From: Gallionella sp.
GTDB taxonomy: Bacteria; Pseudomonadota; Gammaproteobacteria; Burkholderiales; Gallionellaceae
DNA length: 64,000 nt
Direction: 5' to 3'
Assembly (NCBI GenBank): GCA_028714075.1
Contig: JAQTMZ010000001.1
Span: 62,001-126,000 of the forward strand
Below, in pieces: positions 20,000 through 29,755 of this stretch. The notes beneath the pieces were generated by a model, which was given only the letters and a program-made list of their open reading frames with translations, made no database searches and was not told the origin of the DNA. Numbering within the stretch: position 1 is the first letter of the stretch; each line of letters opens with the position of its first letter. A program made the position numbers and the translations under genes.

Positions 20000-20872
20000 T
20001 TAAGCGGGTGCAGTTTCCTTGGCGGTACAGCTTTTGAAAAAGACTGCAAGCCGGTGGGCAATGTCGTTCCTGCGTTTGTCCAGCGTCAGCACATGGTAGG
20101 TGTCGTCGACGAAGAAGGTTTCCACCTTGGCTGAGGAGATGTGTTTGACCACGTAGTGCGCGTTTTTCAGGCTGGCCATGTCGTCTTCGGTGGAGTGCAC
20201 GATCAGCGCGGGCGAATGGACGCCGTGCAGCAGTTTTTTTACCGCGCGAATCAGGCGGAAACTTTCATAGACGGTCACGGCGGGGGTACAGAAAATCCCG
20301 ACTTTCTCGGAAGACAACTCATCGCGCTGCGTCAGCACGGCATGCACCATGGCGCGTGTGCGTTCGCATTTGATGCCATAAGGCGGCGGCTCCTGCCAGG
20401 ACGCGAAATAGCGGAGCGGGCTGTACAGCACAATGGGCAACAGGAATTTCTGCCTGAAGCGCGGGATGTTCCAGCCGTCGTAGAAGAAGGTGGTGGAGAG
20501 CAGCCCCAGCCCGTTTACCCGCGCCCCCTTTTCTTCCGCCAGCTTGAGCGCGATCAGCGCGCCCATCGACAAACCGGCCACATACACGCGCGGGTGTTCC
20601 AGCTTGAGCGCCTCGAAGGCCTGTTCGATGGTGCCGTACCAGTCCTGCCATTTCGAGCGCTTCAGCGCCCCGACGCTGCCGCAATGCCCGGACAGTTGCG
20701 GGCACATGACGCTGAAGCCGTTCTTGGCCAGCCGGTTGGCGATGGCGCGCATTTCCGCCGGTGTTCCGGTCAGGCCATGCACCAGCAGCACCGCATCTTC
20801 GCCGCCCTTCAGGAAAAAGCCGCTATGTCCCAGGCACTGTTGAATGGCCCCTTGCTGGATCGCCGCAGTCAT
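20000..20872 (-). CDS. Alpha/beta hydrolase (carboxylesterase/monoacylglycerol lipase type)
   Basis: A serine hydrolase of 290 residues. VLLVHGLTGTPAE (about 29-40) supplies the oxyanion region; the nucleophile is Ser102 in AGLSMGA; a C-terminal Asp in HSTEDDMAS and His in DDTYHVL complete the triad. The closest match in pattern is the Est30/carboxylesterase group that acts on short or medium acyl esters. It is the last gene of the aminotransferase set, 12 bp after the aminotransferase stop, so it may hydrolyse or transfer an acyl group in that pathway. The substrate is unknown. Confidence 0.88.
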   Translation of the reverse strand: MTAAIQQGAIQQCLGHSGFFLKGGEDAVLLVHGLTGTPAEMRAIANRLAKNGFSVMCPQLSGHCGSVGALKRSKWQDWYGTIEQAFEALKLEHPRVYVAGLSMGALIALKLAEEKGARVNGLGLLSTTFFYDGWNIPRFRQKFLLPIVLYSPLRYFASWQEPPPYGIKCERTRAMVHAVLTQRDELSSEKVGIFCTPAVTVYESFRLIRAVKKLLHGVHSPALIVHSTEDDMASLKNAHYVVKHISSAKVETFFVDDTYHVLTLDKRRNDIAHRLAVFFKSCTAKETAPA

Positions 20873-20884
20873 GGCCGGGTGCTT

Positions 20885-22258
20885 TTACTCCGCGCCGCAG
20901 CGGCGCAGCAGCATCTCGAACAGCTGGATGCCGAGATCGATTTCCGCTTCGGAAATCAGCAGCGACGGCGCCAGCGTGATGACGTTTTTGTAATAGCCGC
21001 CGATGTCCAGCACCAAGCCGTATTTCTTGTCGCCCACCGGCAGGTCGCCCTTGAGCCCTTCGTTGAAAACCCGGTCGGCCAGCTTGCGGCTCGGCGTGAA
21101 GCCGTCTGTTTCGCACAGCTCGATGCGTAGCGCAAGACCCATGCCGCTGACATCGCCGACCACTTTCCAGCGGCTTTTGAGCTCTTCCAGCTTCTTCAGG
21201 AAGTAGGCGCCTCGGGCGCGGATGGCGGGCTCGAAGTCCTGCTCCTGGGTCATGCGCAACACTTCCAGCGCGCAGGCGGTGCCCAGCGGGTTGGAGGCGA
21301 ATGTCGAATGGGTGGAGCCGGGCGGAAATTTTTCCGGCGAGATCAATTCCTCGCGCGCCCAGATGCCGGAGATGGGGTTGAGGCCGTTGGTGATAGCCTT
21401 GCCGAAGATGAACACGTCCGGGACGATGCCGAAGTTTTCCCACGACCACAGTTTGCCGGTGCGGTACACACCCATCTGGATCTCGTCCACCACCAGCAGG
21501 ATGTTGCGCTCCTTGAGCGTCTGCGCCAGCTTCTGCATATAGCCTGCGGGCGGCACCACGTAGCCGCCGGTGCCCTGGATGGTTTCGATATAGAACGCGC
21601 CGAATTCGCACTGGCCCACCTTGTCGTCCCAGAACGAGTTGTATTCGGTCTCGAACAGCCGCTCGAACTCGTGGTGGCAATACATGTTGCAGGAGTCCGC
21701 TTTCATGCCATACGGGCAACGGAAGCAGTACGGGAACGGCACGAAATGCGCGCGGTCGGAAAAGTGGCCGTAACGGCGGCGGTAGCGGTAGCTGGAGGTG
21801 ATCGCCGAAGCGCCCAGCGAACGGCCGTGATAGCCGCCCATGAAGGCGAACTGCTGCGTCTTGCCGGTATGGTTGCGCACGATCTTGAGCGAATCGTCCA
21901 CCGCCGCCGTGCCGCCGACGTTGAAATGCACGCGGCCTTTCACGCCGTATTTTTTCTCGATGTAGGCGCAGATGGTCTCAGCCAGCTCGATCTTTTCCTG
22001 GTGCAAATACTGGCACGCCAGTTGCGGCAAGGTGTCGATCTGGCGCTTGAGCACATCGTTCAGACGGCGGTTTTTGTAACCGAAATTGACCGCCGAGTAC
22101 CACATTTGCAGGTCGAGGTAAGGCGTGTTGTCATGGTCATACAGGTAGCTGCCCTCGCAGGAGGCGAATATCTTGGGCGGGTCGGCATAGTGCACCGTGT
22201 CGCCATAGGAACAGTAGCGGGCGTCTTTTTCGAGCAGCGTAATGATTTTCTGGTCCAT
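20885..22258 (-). CDS. Class III PLP-dependent aminotransferase with a Cys cluster
   Basis: Fold-type I aminotransferase of the class III (acetylornithine/GABA/DAPA) superfamily, 457 residues. The PLP-phosphate region is NVGGTAAVDDS (about 113-123), the Asp motif DEIQMG is at 259-264 and the Schiff-base Lys is 287 in FGKAITNG. Unusual are four cysteines, C178-x2-C181-x8-C190-x3-C194, within about 20 residues, able to bind zinc or an Fe-S cluster; a related Cys pair holds [2Fe-2S] in mammalian GABA aminotransferase. It lies between the HAD phosphatase and the hydrolase on the same strand. A 20-bp duplication carrying the putative ribosome-binding region precedes the ATG at 22258. The substrate is not predictable from sequence. 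Confidence 0.9.
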   Translation of the reverse strand: MDQKIITLLEKDARYCSYGDTVHYADPPKIFASCEGSYLYDHDNTPYLDLQMWYSAVNFGYKNRRLNDVLKRQIDTLPQLACQYLHQEKIELAETICAYIEKKYGVKGRVHFNVGGTAAVDDSLKIVRNHTGKTQQFAFMGGYHGRSLGASAITSSYRYRRRYGHFSDRAHFVPFPYCFRCPYGMKADSCNMYCHHEFERLFETEYNSFWDDKVGQCEFGAFYIETIQGTGGYVVPPAGYMQKLAQTLKERNILLVVDEIQMGVYRTGKLWSWENFGIVPDVFIFGKAITNGLNPISGIWAREELISPEKFPPGSTHSTFASNPLGTACALEVLRMTQEQDFEPAIRARGAYFLKKLEELKSRWKVVGDVSGMGLALRIELCETDGFTPSRKLADRVFNEGLKGDLPVGDKKYGLVLDIGGYYKNVITLAPSLLISEAEIDLGIQLFEMLLRRCGAE

Positions 22259-22259
22259 G

Positions 22260-22293
22260 ATGATCCGTTAACTTTGGGAATGATCCGTTTACT
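22260..22293. repeat. Tandem 20-bp duplication in the aminotransferase leader
   Basis: ATGATCCGTTAACT at 22260-22273 recurs as ATGATCCGTTTACT at 22280-22293 (13 of 14; period 20 bp). On the coding strand each copy reads AGTnAACGGATCAT, placing GGATC just before the aminotransferase start codon and again 20 bases earlier. Confidence 0.75.
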
Positions 22294-22313
22294 GTAAATA
22301 TCGTGGGAGCCGC

Positions 22314-23000
22314 TCAGGCGGAATAAGCGGTTTTTTTCGGTAAATGCGCGGGCCAGGTTTTTACGGTGGCCCAAGTTTTTACGGCGGCGAGGACGTCCTC
22401 GAAGGTGTCGAACGGAATATGCGCGATGCTCTGTTCCCGGCAGTATTTGAGCAGCGAACTCTTGGCAAAAACAACATCCGCGCTGCGCGCCAGACAGGCA
22501 TCCGACTTGCCATCGCCGACCAGCACTACCGGCCCGCCCTGCGCCCCGGACAGATCGCGCGCCACGGCACATTTGCACACGCCGTTGCCGGCATTACATT
22601 GCGGGGTAAGGTGCGGGAAAGAAATGTCGATGCCGTCCGGCACGAAGTGCAGGCGGTTGGCATAGGCCGGAATCTCGGGCAGACCGGCCTGTTTGGTGGC
22701 GACCTTGATCGCGTGATCCAGCCCATCGCTGACAATCGCCACTTGGGCAAAGGCGCTTACATGCCGGTAGAACGGCAGGAAGGAATCGTCCAGCTCGATG
22801 GCGCGGAAAAAACTCTCGATCGCGATATGGTCGGCCTTGACCATGCGTATCTGCTGCTGCATGCATTGCACCGCAGTGATACGGCCATCCAGCCACTCCC
22901 GCTCGATATCTGCCCAGTCGGCGGGCGCGAATTTTTCAAGCATTGCATCGACCGTATCCTTGCGGGCGAGGGTTCCATCGAAATCGATTACGAACAGCAT
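22314..23000 (-). CDS. HAD-IB family phosphatase (MtnX-like)
   Basis: Haloacid-dehalogenase-type phosphatase of 228 residues. Motif I is DFDGTLARKD (nucleophile Asp6, acid Asp8), motif II is in IVSDG, and motif IV is VLVGDGKSDACLA. A Cys-containing CNAGNGVCKC segment in the middle is characteristic of MtnX-like members. The start is the ATG at 23000, where motif I begins. The C-terminus carries a short internal duplication (AAVKTW-ATVKTW). It is encoded 55 bp upstream of the aminotransferase, suggesting a phosphorylated intermediate that is dephosphorylated before or after transamination. Confidence 0.88.
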   Translation of the reverse strand: MLFVIDFDGTLARKDTVDAMLEKFAPADWADIEREWLDGRITAVQCMQQQIRMVKADHIAIESFFRAIELDDSFLPFYRHVSAFAQVAIVSDGLDHAIKVATKQAGLPEIPAYANRLHFVPDGIDISFPHLTPQCNAGNGVCKCAVARDLSGAQGGPVVLVGDGKSDACLARSADVVFAKSSLLKYCREQSIAHIPFDTFEDVLAAVKTWATVKTWPAHLPKKTAYSA

Positions 23001-23193
23001 AAAATATTCAACTTCCTTGGCGAGAAAAATTCGTCGGCACCAACAGGGCGAAGGCACGGTATGCATTGCCAAACCAGCGGGCCATTGTACCGAAAAAATG
23101 CCCAACCCAAAACGACAAACTCCGGTTAAACAACTTTCGGCAAAACAGTGGTTGGCCGCAATGGCTTGTCGTTTGATTCATGAGGGAGAGAAG

Positions 23194-24363
23194 TCACGCG
23201 TCCGGTATGTCCTCGGGATGCGCCGCGATATGCCGGGCGAGATCGGCATCCAGCGTTTGCCAGGATACGGTGCGGGCGACGGCCGCGTAGATCCGGTGGA
23301 CCAGCGGGTTGCGGTGGGCGCAATAGTTGGTCAGCGGCACGAGCTTATGCCCTATTTCGATCTTGGGCGCGTATCCGGTCTGCCCGCTTTGTATCGACCC
23401 GGCACCGCGGGAAAGCGCCCAGTCCAGCGCGGCTTCCCACAGCCGGAAATACAGGAGCCATTCTTTGGGCCGCCGGTAATCGATGCCGATGAACTTGTTG
23501 ATGACGTGATCGCGGAAAGCGAAACACAGCATGAAGGCGAGCAGCTTGCCGGTGGAGTGTTCGCGCAGCATGATGAAGTATGACTGCGGCTCCTGCGCAA
23601 TCAGGTCGAAAAAGCGGCGATTGAGCCGCTCGAACTGGGTGGTGGCTTTTTCATAGGTCTGCCAGAACAGGCCGAAGATTTCGTCCATGCTCTGTGCATC
23701 CGGTTGCTGCACGACGTCGATATCCACCGCCACATGCTCCGCGCTGCGGCGCAGTTTCTTCTTCAGCAAATGGCGGCGCGACGCCTTCATTGCGGCAAAA
23801 TAGGCTTCCTTTGACGGGCCGGGAAGGTCGGCAACCGTGCCGGGGAAACTGGTTATCCGAAACAGGCCGGCCGAGCGCGACAATGCCTCCATGTCATTTT
23901 TGCAGGTGGCGGGGAAATCCTTCCACACCAGCATCGATGTGTTGAGTTTGCGCGCTTGCGCACGAAGCGCCTGCTGCACGCACAGCAGAACGGCCAAGCG
24001 ATCCGCGCCGGGAACCATCCCGACGGTGCCTTCGTCGGAACAAGGCGAGCCCGCGAACAGCGTGCGCTGGTAGAGCACCGAAGGCGCAATCCGGCCGAGC
24101 AACCTGGCGGGTGGCAGCAGCCAGGGCGGGAGAACCAGCGTGATGGGAACATTCATCACGAAGGCGGGCGCAATCGCCACGGGCCGATCCCGCATGCGCA
24201 CCACCGCGTACATGAACTGGAATTGATCTTCGATGCCGCAACGCTCCAGCGCCCGGTACCACCAGCGGCCTTCGAGCGGGGGAGGAAAGCAGATGTCCCA
24301 TATGGCCTGGTCTATACCGGATTCGGAAGGAACCCATTCGACGGAAAAAACCGGCTCGCTCAT
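23194..24363 (-). CDS. GNAT/FemAB-type N-acyltransferase-like protein
   Basis: A 389-residue protein of the peptidoglycan-biosynthesis/FemAB-like acyltransferase group (BioF2-like GNAT domain). The C-terminal half has the pattern FWQTYEKATTQFERLNRRFFDLIA, then LLAFMLCFAFRDHVINKFIGIDY and a substrate-platform segment GAGSIQSGQTGYAPKIEIG. Such enzymes transfer acyl or aminoacyl groups to amines. The ATG at 24363 overlaps the stop of the small EamA gene upstream (ATGA), so it is translationally coupled to the membrane pair. The real substrate is unknown. Confidence 0.82.
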   Translation of the reverse strand: MSEPVFSVEWVPSESGIDQAIWDICFPPPLEGRWWYRALERCGIEDQFQFMYAVVRMRDRPVAIAPAFVMNVPITLVLPPWLLPPARLLGRIAPSVLYQRTLFAGSPCSDEGTVGMVPGADRLAVLLCVQQALRAQARKLNTSMLVWKDFPATCKNDMEALSRSAGLFRITSFPGTVADLPGPSKEAYFAAMKASRRHLLKKKLRRSAEHVAVDIDVVQQPDAQSMDEIFGLFWQTYEKATTQFERLNRRFFDLIAQEPQSYFIMLREHSTGKLLAFMLCFAFRDHVINKFIGIDYRRPKEWLLYFRLWEAALDWALSRGAGSIQSGQTGYAPKIEIGHKLVPLTNYCAHRNPLVHRIYAAVARTVSWQTLDADLARHIAAHPEDIPDA

Positions 24364-24692
24364 TTTTGTAGCGTAACCAGAGTGCAGCCGATGAGTATCA
24401 GACCCAAACCGGCCCAGCGCCCCAGATCAACTTTTTCATTCAGCATCAGGACGGAAAAGAGGGTGACCGCGACAAAACTCAGGGAACCCAAGATATATGC
24501 GGTGCTGAGCTGCAACCATTGCAGCGCAACGGTGTACAGGAGCGCCTCGATGATGAAAAACGCGATGCCCACGCCGAGCCAATGCCGCCGGCGCAGGGAT
24601 TGGATCGTCGATTTCTTGAGGCATACCTGCGCGAAACCCTCGATGGCCGAGCACAGGATGACGAGCATGATGCCGAATAATGTCTGGCTCAT
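24360..24692 (-). CDS. Small SMR/EamA-type membrane protein (ArnE/ArnF-like subunit 1)
   Basis: A 110-residue membrane protein with four predicted transmembrane helices: FGIMLVILCSAIEGFAQVCL, a second starting at WLGVGIAFFII, a third at STAYILGSLSFVAV and a fourth at WAGLGLILIGCTLVTL. It fits the SMR/EamA half-transporter family. Its ATG at 24692 overlaps the stop of the preceding membrane gene (ATGA), and its own stop overlaps the acyltransferase start. Two unequal, adjacent, coupled SMR-like genes are the arrangement of the ArnE/ArnF lipid flippase, so a heterodimeric flippase or exporter is likely. Confidence 0.85.
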   Translation of the reverse strand: MSQTLFGIMLVILCSAIEGFAQVCLKKSTIQSLRRRHWLGVGIAFFIIEALLYTVALQWLQLSTAYILGSLSFVAVTLFSVLMLNEKVDLGRWAGLGLILIGCTLVTLQK

Positions 24693-25117
24693 GCCTGCGT
24701 GTCCGTGTCGGCATGGGTCTGCCGTTTGCCCCGGCTGATGAGCCACACTCCCGCCAGCACACACAATATGCCGGCGCCCTTTACCGGACCAATCCGGTCG
24801 TCGAACATCACCCAGGAAAGGCCGCAAACGGTGAGGTAGCTCAACGAGGTAATCGGCTGGGCAAAGCTCAGATCGACATCCTCGAGCACCTTCAGCCAGA
24901 CGAAAAGCTGGCAGAGAAACACGACCACCACCGCCAGAAACCAGGGCTGCTGCGCTACCGCTTCAATGGTTGACCAAAGAGTGGGGGTGTCCGGAAGGCG
25001 CTCGACCGCAAATTTCCACAACAACTGGCCGACGGTATCCAGAATGATGGCGAGAAGAAGCCCGACGGCGAGCCCCCGTGTCAGCCCGTGGGTGTGCGGG
25101 GTCGGCTTATTGGACAT
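24689..25117 (-). CDS. Small SMR/EamA-type membrane protein (ArnE/ArnF-like subunit 2)
   Basis: A 142-residue membrane protein with four predicted helices (GLAVGLLLAIILDTVGQLLW; PWFLAVVVVFLCQLFVWL; SFAQPITSLSYLTVCGLSWV; GAGILCVLAGVWLIS) and a hydrophilic C-tail. It is the first gene of the coupled SMR pair-acyltransferase unit on this strand. The conserved early helix motif with QLLWKFA resembles that of SMR proteins. The partner and the possible flippase role are as for the downstream gene. The roughly 200 bp upstream of it hold a near-palindrome CCAGAGTACATTCTGG (25249-25264) that could be an operator, but nothing firm. Confidence 0.85.
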   Translation of the reverse strand: MSNKPTPHTHGLTRGLAVGLLLAIILDTVGQLLWKFAVERLPDTPTLWSTIEAVAQQPWFLAVVVVFLCQLFVWLKVLEDVDLSFAQPITSLSYLTVCGLSWVMFDDRIGPVKGAGILCVLAGVWLISRGKRQTHADTDTQA

Positions 25118-25323
25118 TGCGCGGTCTGCGACAAGAGCGTCGTTCTGGCGGACGTATCGAGGCCCGGGGTTGGCGCAAGGTTTTGTCTGACGAGTTGAGC
25201 ATTGCGGTATTTAACCTTGCGTCCGTCCGCCCTTGATTAAGCGTGTATCCAGAGTACATTCTGGATTTTGCTCATGTAGATTATTGGCCTTTGCACATCA
25301 ACATGCAGACTGCGGCGGTTGCC

Positions 25324-25788
25324 CTAGCTCCCGGCCTTGATCTGCCATGCGGCGTGACAGGCAACGCATTTCTTCAAGGTATCGGATGTCATGTTCAGCA
25401 GTTCCGGCACAGGCTTGCCGCTCTCGCCGGCCTTGGCGATTGCGTCCATGTCGCCATGCATGCTCATCGCCAGTTTTTTGAACTCGATCGGCAGTTTTGT
25501 AACCAGCGTCGGATTGACATCCGCCGCACCCGCCATGCCCGCACCGCGCGCCGCCTTGACGATGCGCTGCGTATCGCCCTGGTTTGCGCCCTCCAATATT
25601 TCCTGCGTTGCGGCCAGCAATCCGCGCATCTCCTTCATGACGAAGTCGCGTTCGCTGGTTTGCAGCACTACCGCAGTCCTCCCATCGGTTCCCACCGTGG
25701 TATTCCCGCGGATGAAAAACCAGGCAAATACTGCAATCGTGGCAACCCAGAGCAGCAGGGCGATTTTGGCTAGTGTATTCGATTTCAT
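25324..25788 (-). CDS. Membrane-anchored monoheme cytochrome c (c556/c'-like)
   Basis: A 154-residue protein with an N-terminal hydrophobic helix (LAKIALLLWVATIAVFAWFFI), probably an uncleaved anchor because no Ala-x-Ala site follows. A mostly helical domain ends in the heme-binding motif CVACH close to the C-terminus, the layout of cytochrome c'/c556. It probably sits on the periplasmic face of the inner membrane. The start is the ATG at 25788. It is separate from the operon on its left (about 200-bp gap) and from gyrB on its right. An electron-transfer role is expected; the partner is unknown. Confidence 0.85.
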   Translation of the reverse strand: MKSNTLAKIALLLWVATIAVFAWFFIRGNTTVGTDGRTAVVLQTSERDFVMKEMRGLLAATQEILEGANQGDTQRIVKAARGAGMAGAADVNPTLVTKLPIEFKKLAMSMHGDMDAIAKAGESGKPVPELLNMTSDTLKKCVACHAAWQIKAGS

Positions 25789-25863
25789 GGTGTGTTCTTT
25801 ATCGAGTGATGGGGATCGCAAAATAGAGGGGTTCGTCCGCGTTGTCTGTGCTAAAAATCACAC

Positions 25864-25889
25864 TAGGGGCGCGATGAATCGCGCCCCTA
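25864..25889. terminator. 12-bp GC-rich hairpin just downstream of gyrB
   Basis: TAGGGGCGCGAT at 25864-25875 and ATCGCGCCCCTA at 25878-25889 form a perfect 12-bp stem with a 2-nt core. It begins 9 bp after the gyrB stop codon on the minus strand. It may end gyrB transcription. The same TAGGGGCGCGAT-type hairpin is, from memory, a common extragenic repeat. Confidence 0.65.
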
Positions 25890-25897
25890 CGGAAAAA

Positions 25898-28279
<2,382 letters not shown>

Positions 28280-28296
28280 TTATCCTGATGTGGGTT

Positions 28297-28312
28297 TGTT
28301 TCACGTGAAACA
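28297..28312. promoter_or_regulatory. parS centromere site (left), upstream of gyrB
   Basis: TGTTTCACGTGAAACA, a perfect match to the 16-bp parS palindrome bound by chromosomal ParB. It lies in the dnaN-gyrB gap. The cognate parA-parB pair is at 37.8-39.5 kb, and a second identical site is at 34936-34951. Confidence 0.95.
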
Positions 28313-28449
28313 TTAAAGCAGCGGTATGTGTTTGGCGCTTGACCCGCCATTGCGCAGCGCTTGCTTTGGTTTGTTTATGGAGCTCGTTCCGGTTATTGCG
28401 GTTTGGGCTGCTTGTTTAAAAATTATTCGCTACAATTCCCAAATCTTCT

Positions 28450-29556
28450 TTAAATACGCATTGGCATTACGACATAGCGGAATTCCTGATTCTCCGGTGT
28501 TGTTATCAGGATGCTGCTGTTTGGATCGCCAAACGAGAAGGTCGCCGTGCTGCTGCTGATGTTGTTGAGCCCATCCATCAAATAATTGACGTTAAAGCCG
28601 ATATCCAATGCCTCGCCGTGATAGTCGGTCTCGATTTCTTCCTGCGCTTCTTCCTGTTCGCTGTTGCTGCTGATGATACTGAGATTTTTTTCAGTAAGCA
28701 CAAAACGAACCCCGCGAAATTTTTCATTGGATAATATTGCGGCGCGTTGCAAGGCCTGCTGTACCAAAGTCCGTTCCATATTGAGATGGTTGTCGTATTT
28801 CGGTATGACGCGTTCGTAGTCCGGAAATTTTCCTTCAATCACTTTGGTTGTTAAAGTGATACCTGAAAAAGTGGCCTTGAATTGTTGCTGCGAAAATTCC
28901 AGGTCAACATGCTCGTCACTGTCAGCCAGGAGTTTGGATAATTCCACCACCGCTTTGCGCGGTAAAATAATATCCTGTTTTTCATGGTTGCCTTCGATGG
29001 CTCCGGCGTTATACGCCAACCGGTGCCCATCGGTAGCCACGACCTTGAGCTTATCTCCCTCGATAATCAATAAAACGCCGTTGAGGTAATAACGCACATC
29101 CTGTTGCGCCATCGCATATTGAACGGAAAGCAGCAGGCCTTTTAGTTCTTTTTGCGCCAGCGTTATTTTTTTCGCGTTGTCCAACTGATTACCCAATTTG
29201 GGGAAATCTTGTGCGGGCAAGGTTTGCAGGCTGAAACGGCTTTTGCTCGATTTTATTTGCGCTTTATTTTCTTTGATATCTACAGTGATTTTGCTTTGCT
29301 CGGGAAGAACGCGCAGTATTTCCTGTAATTTTTTACCGCCAACTGTAATCGATGCACTTTGCCCGTTTTCTGAGCCAATATCGATGGAGGTCGTAATTTG
29401 TATTTCCAAATCAGTTGCCGTGAAACGTATTTTGCCGTTCTGATTTTCAATCAAGACATTCGATAAGATGGGCAGTGTTTGTTTTCTTTCCACGATACCA
29501 ACAACTACTTGCAGCGGTTTGAGTATGGTTTCTTTATCTACTTGTTCAATAAACAT
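28450..29556 (-). CDS. dnaN: DNA polymerase III subunit beta (sliding clamp)
   Basis: Sliding clamp of 368 residues made of three similar domains. MFIEQVDKETILKPLQVVVG opens domain 1 and the C-terminus ends in YVVMPMRI, the usual clamp ending. The start is the ATG at 29556, with AAGGAT upstream. It follows the candidate origin and dnaA on the same strand. Confidence 0.98.
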   Translation of the reverse strand: MFIEQVDKETILKPLQVVVGIVERKQTLPILSNVLIENQNGKIRFTATDLEIQITTSIDIGSENGQSASITVGGKKLQEILRVLPEQSKITVDIKENKAQIKSSKSRFSLQTLPAQDFPKLGNQLDNAKKITLAQKELKGLLLSVQYAMAQQDVRYYLNGVLLIIEGDKLKVVATDGHRLAYNAGAIEGNHEKQDIILPRKAVVELSKLLADSDEHVDLEFSQQQFKATFSGITLTTKVIEGKFPDYERVIPKYDNHLNMERTLVQQALQRAAILSNEKFRGVRFVLTEKNLSIISSNSEQEEAQEEIETDYHGEALDIGFNVNYLMDGLNNISSSTATFSFGDPNSSILITTPENQEFRYVVMPMRI

Positions 29557-29755
29557 AATATAAATCCTTAATAAGAGCTAATAGACGGCATCTAATTGTG
29601 TTAATAACTCAAAAAAATATTTCTATACATCAAGATAGCAAGCAAAAAAGTACAGAGAATTGTTGTGGATAAGCCATCGGGGTAATGTGGATAGTTTTCA
29701 CATTTGTGATGAATGCATGAATTGTCCACATTTCGCACACATGAAATTCACCTGC
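29557..29755. other. Candidate chromosomal replication origin (oriC) between dnaN and dnaA
   Basis: A 199-bp gap. An AT-rich stretch lies at about 29585-29650. Clustered DnaA boxes follow: TGTGGATAA (perfect, 29664-29672), TGTGGATAG (one mismatch, 29686-29694), TTGTCCACA (one mismatch, 29722-29730) and the weaker TTTCGCACA (29731-29739). Orientation is mixed, as in real origins, and the AT-rich part next to the boxes would be the unwinding element. A further perfect box lies upstream of dnaA (31177-31185). Confidence 0.8.

Noticed and set aside
17683-20000. Search for a CRISPR array or an insertion-sequence transposase in the accessory segment
   Set aside because: No regularly spaced repeats and no transposase or integrase gene are visible; only short inverted and REP-like repeats.
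25249-25264. Near-palindrome CCAGAGTACATTCTGG upstream of the SMR pair
   Set aside because: Could be an operator, but it is single, imperfect and matches no regulator I know, so it is not listed as a feature.
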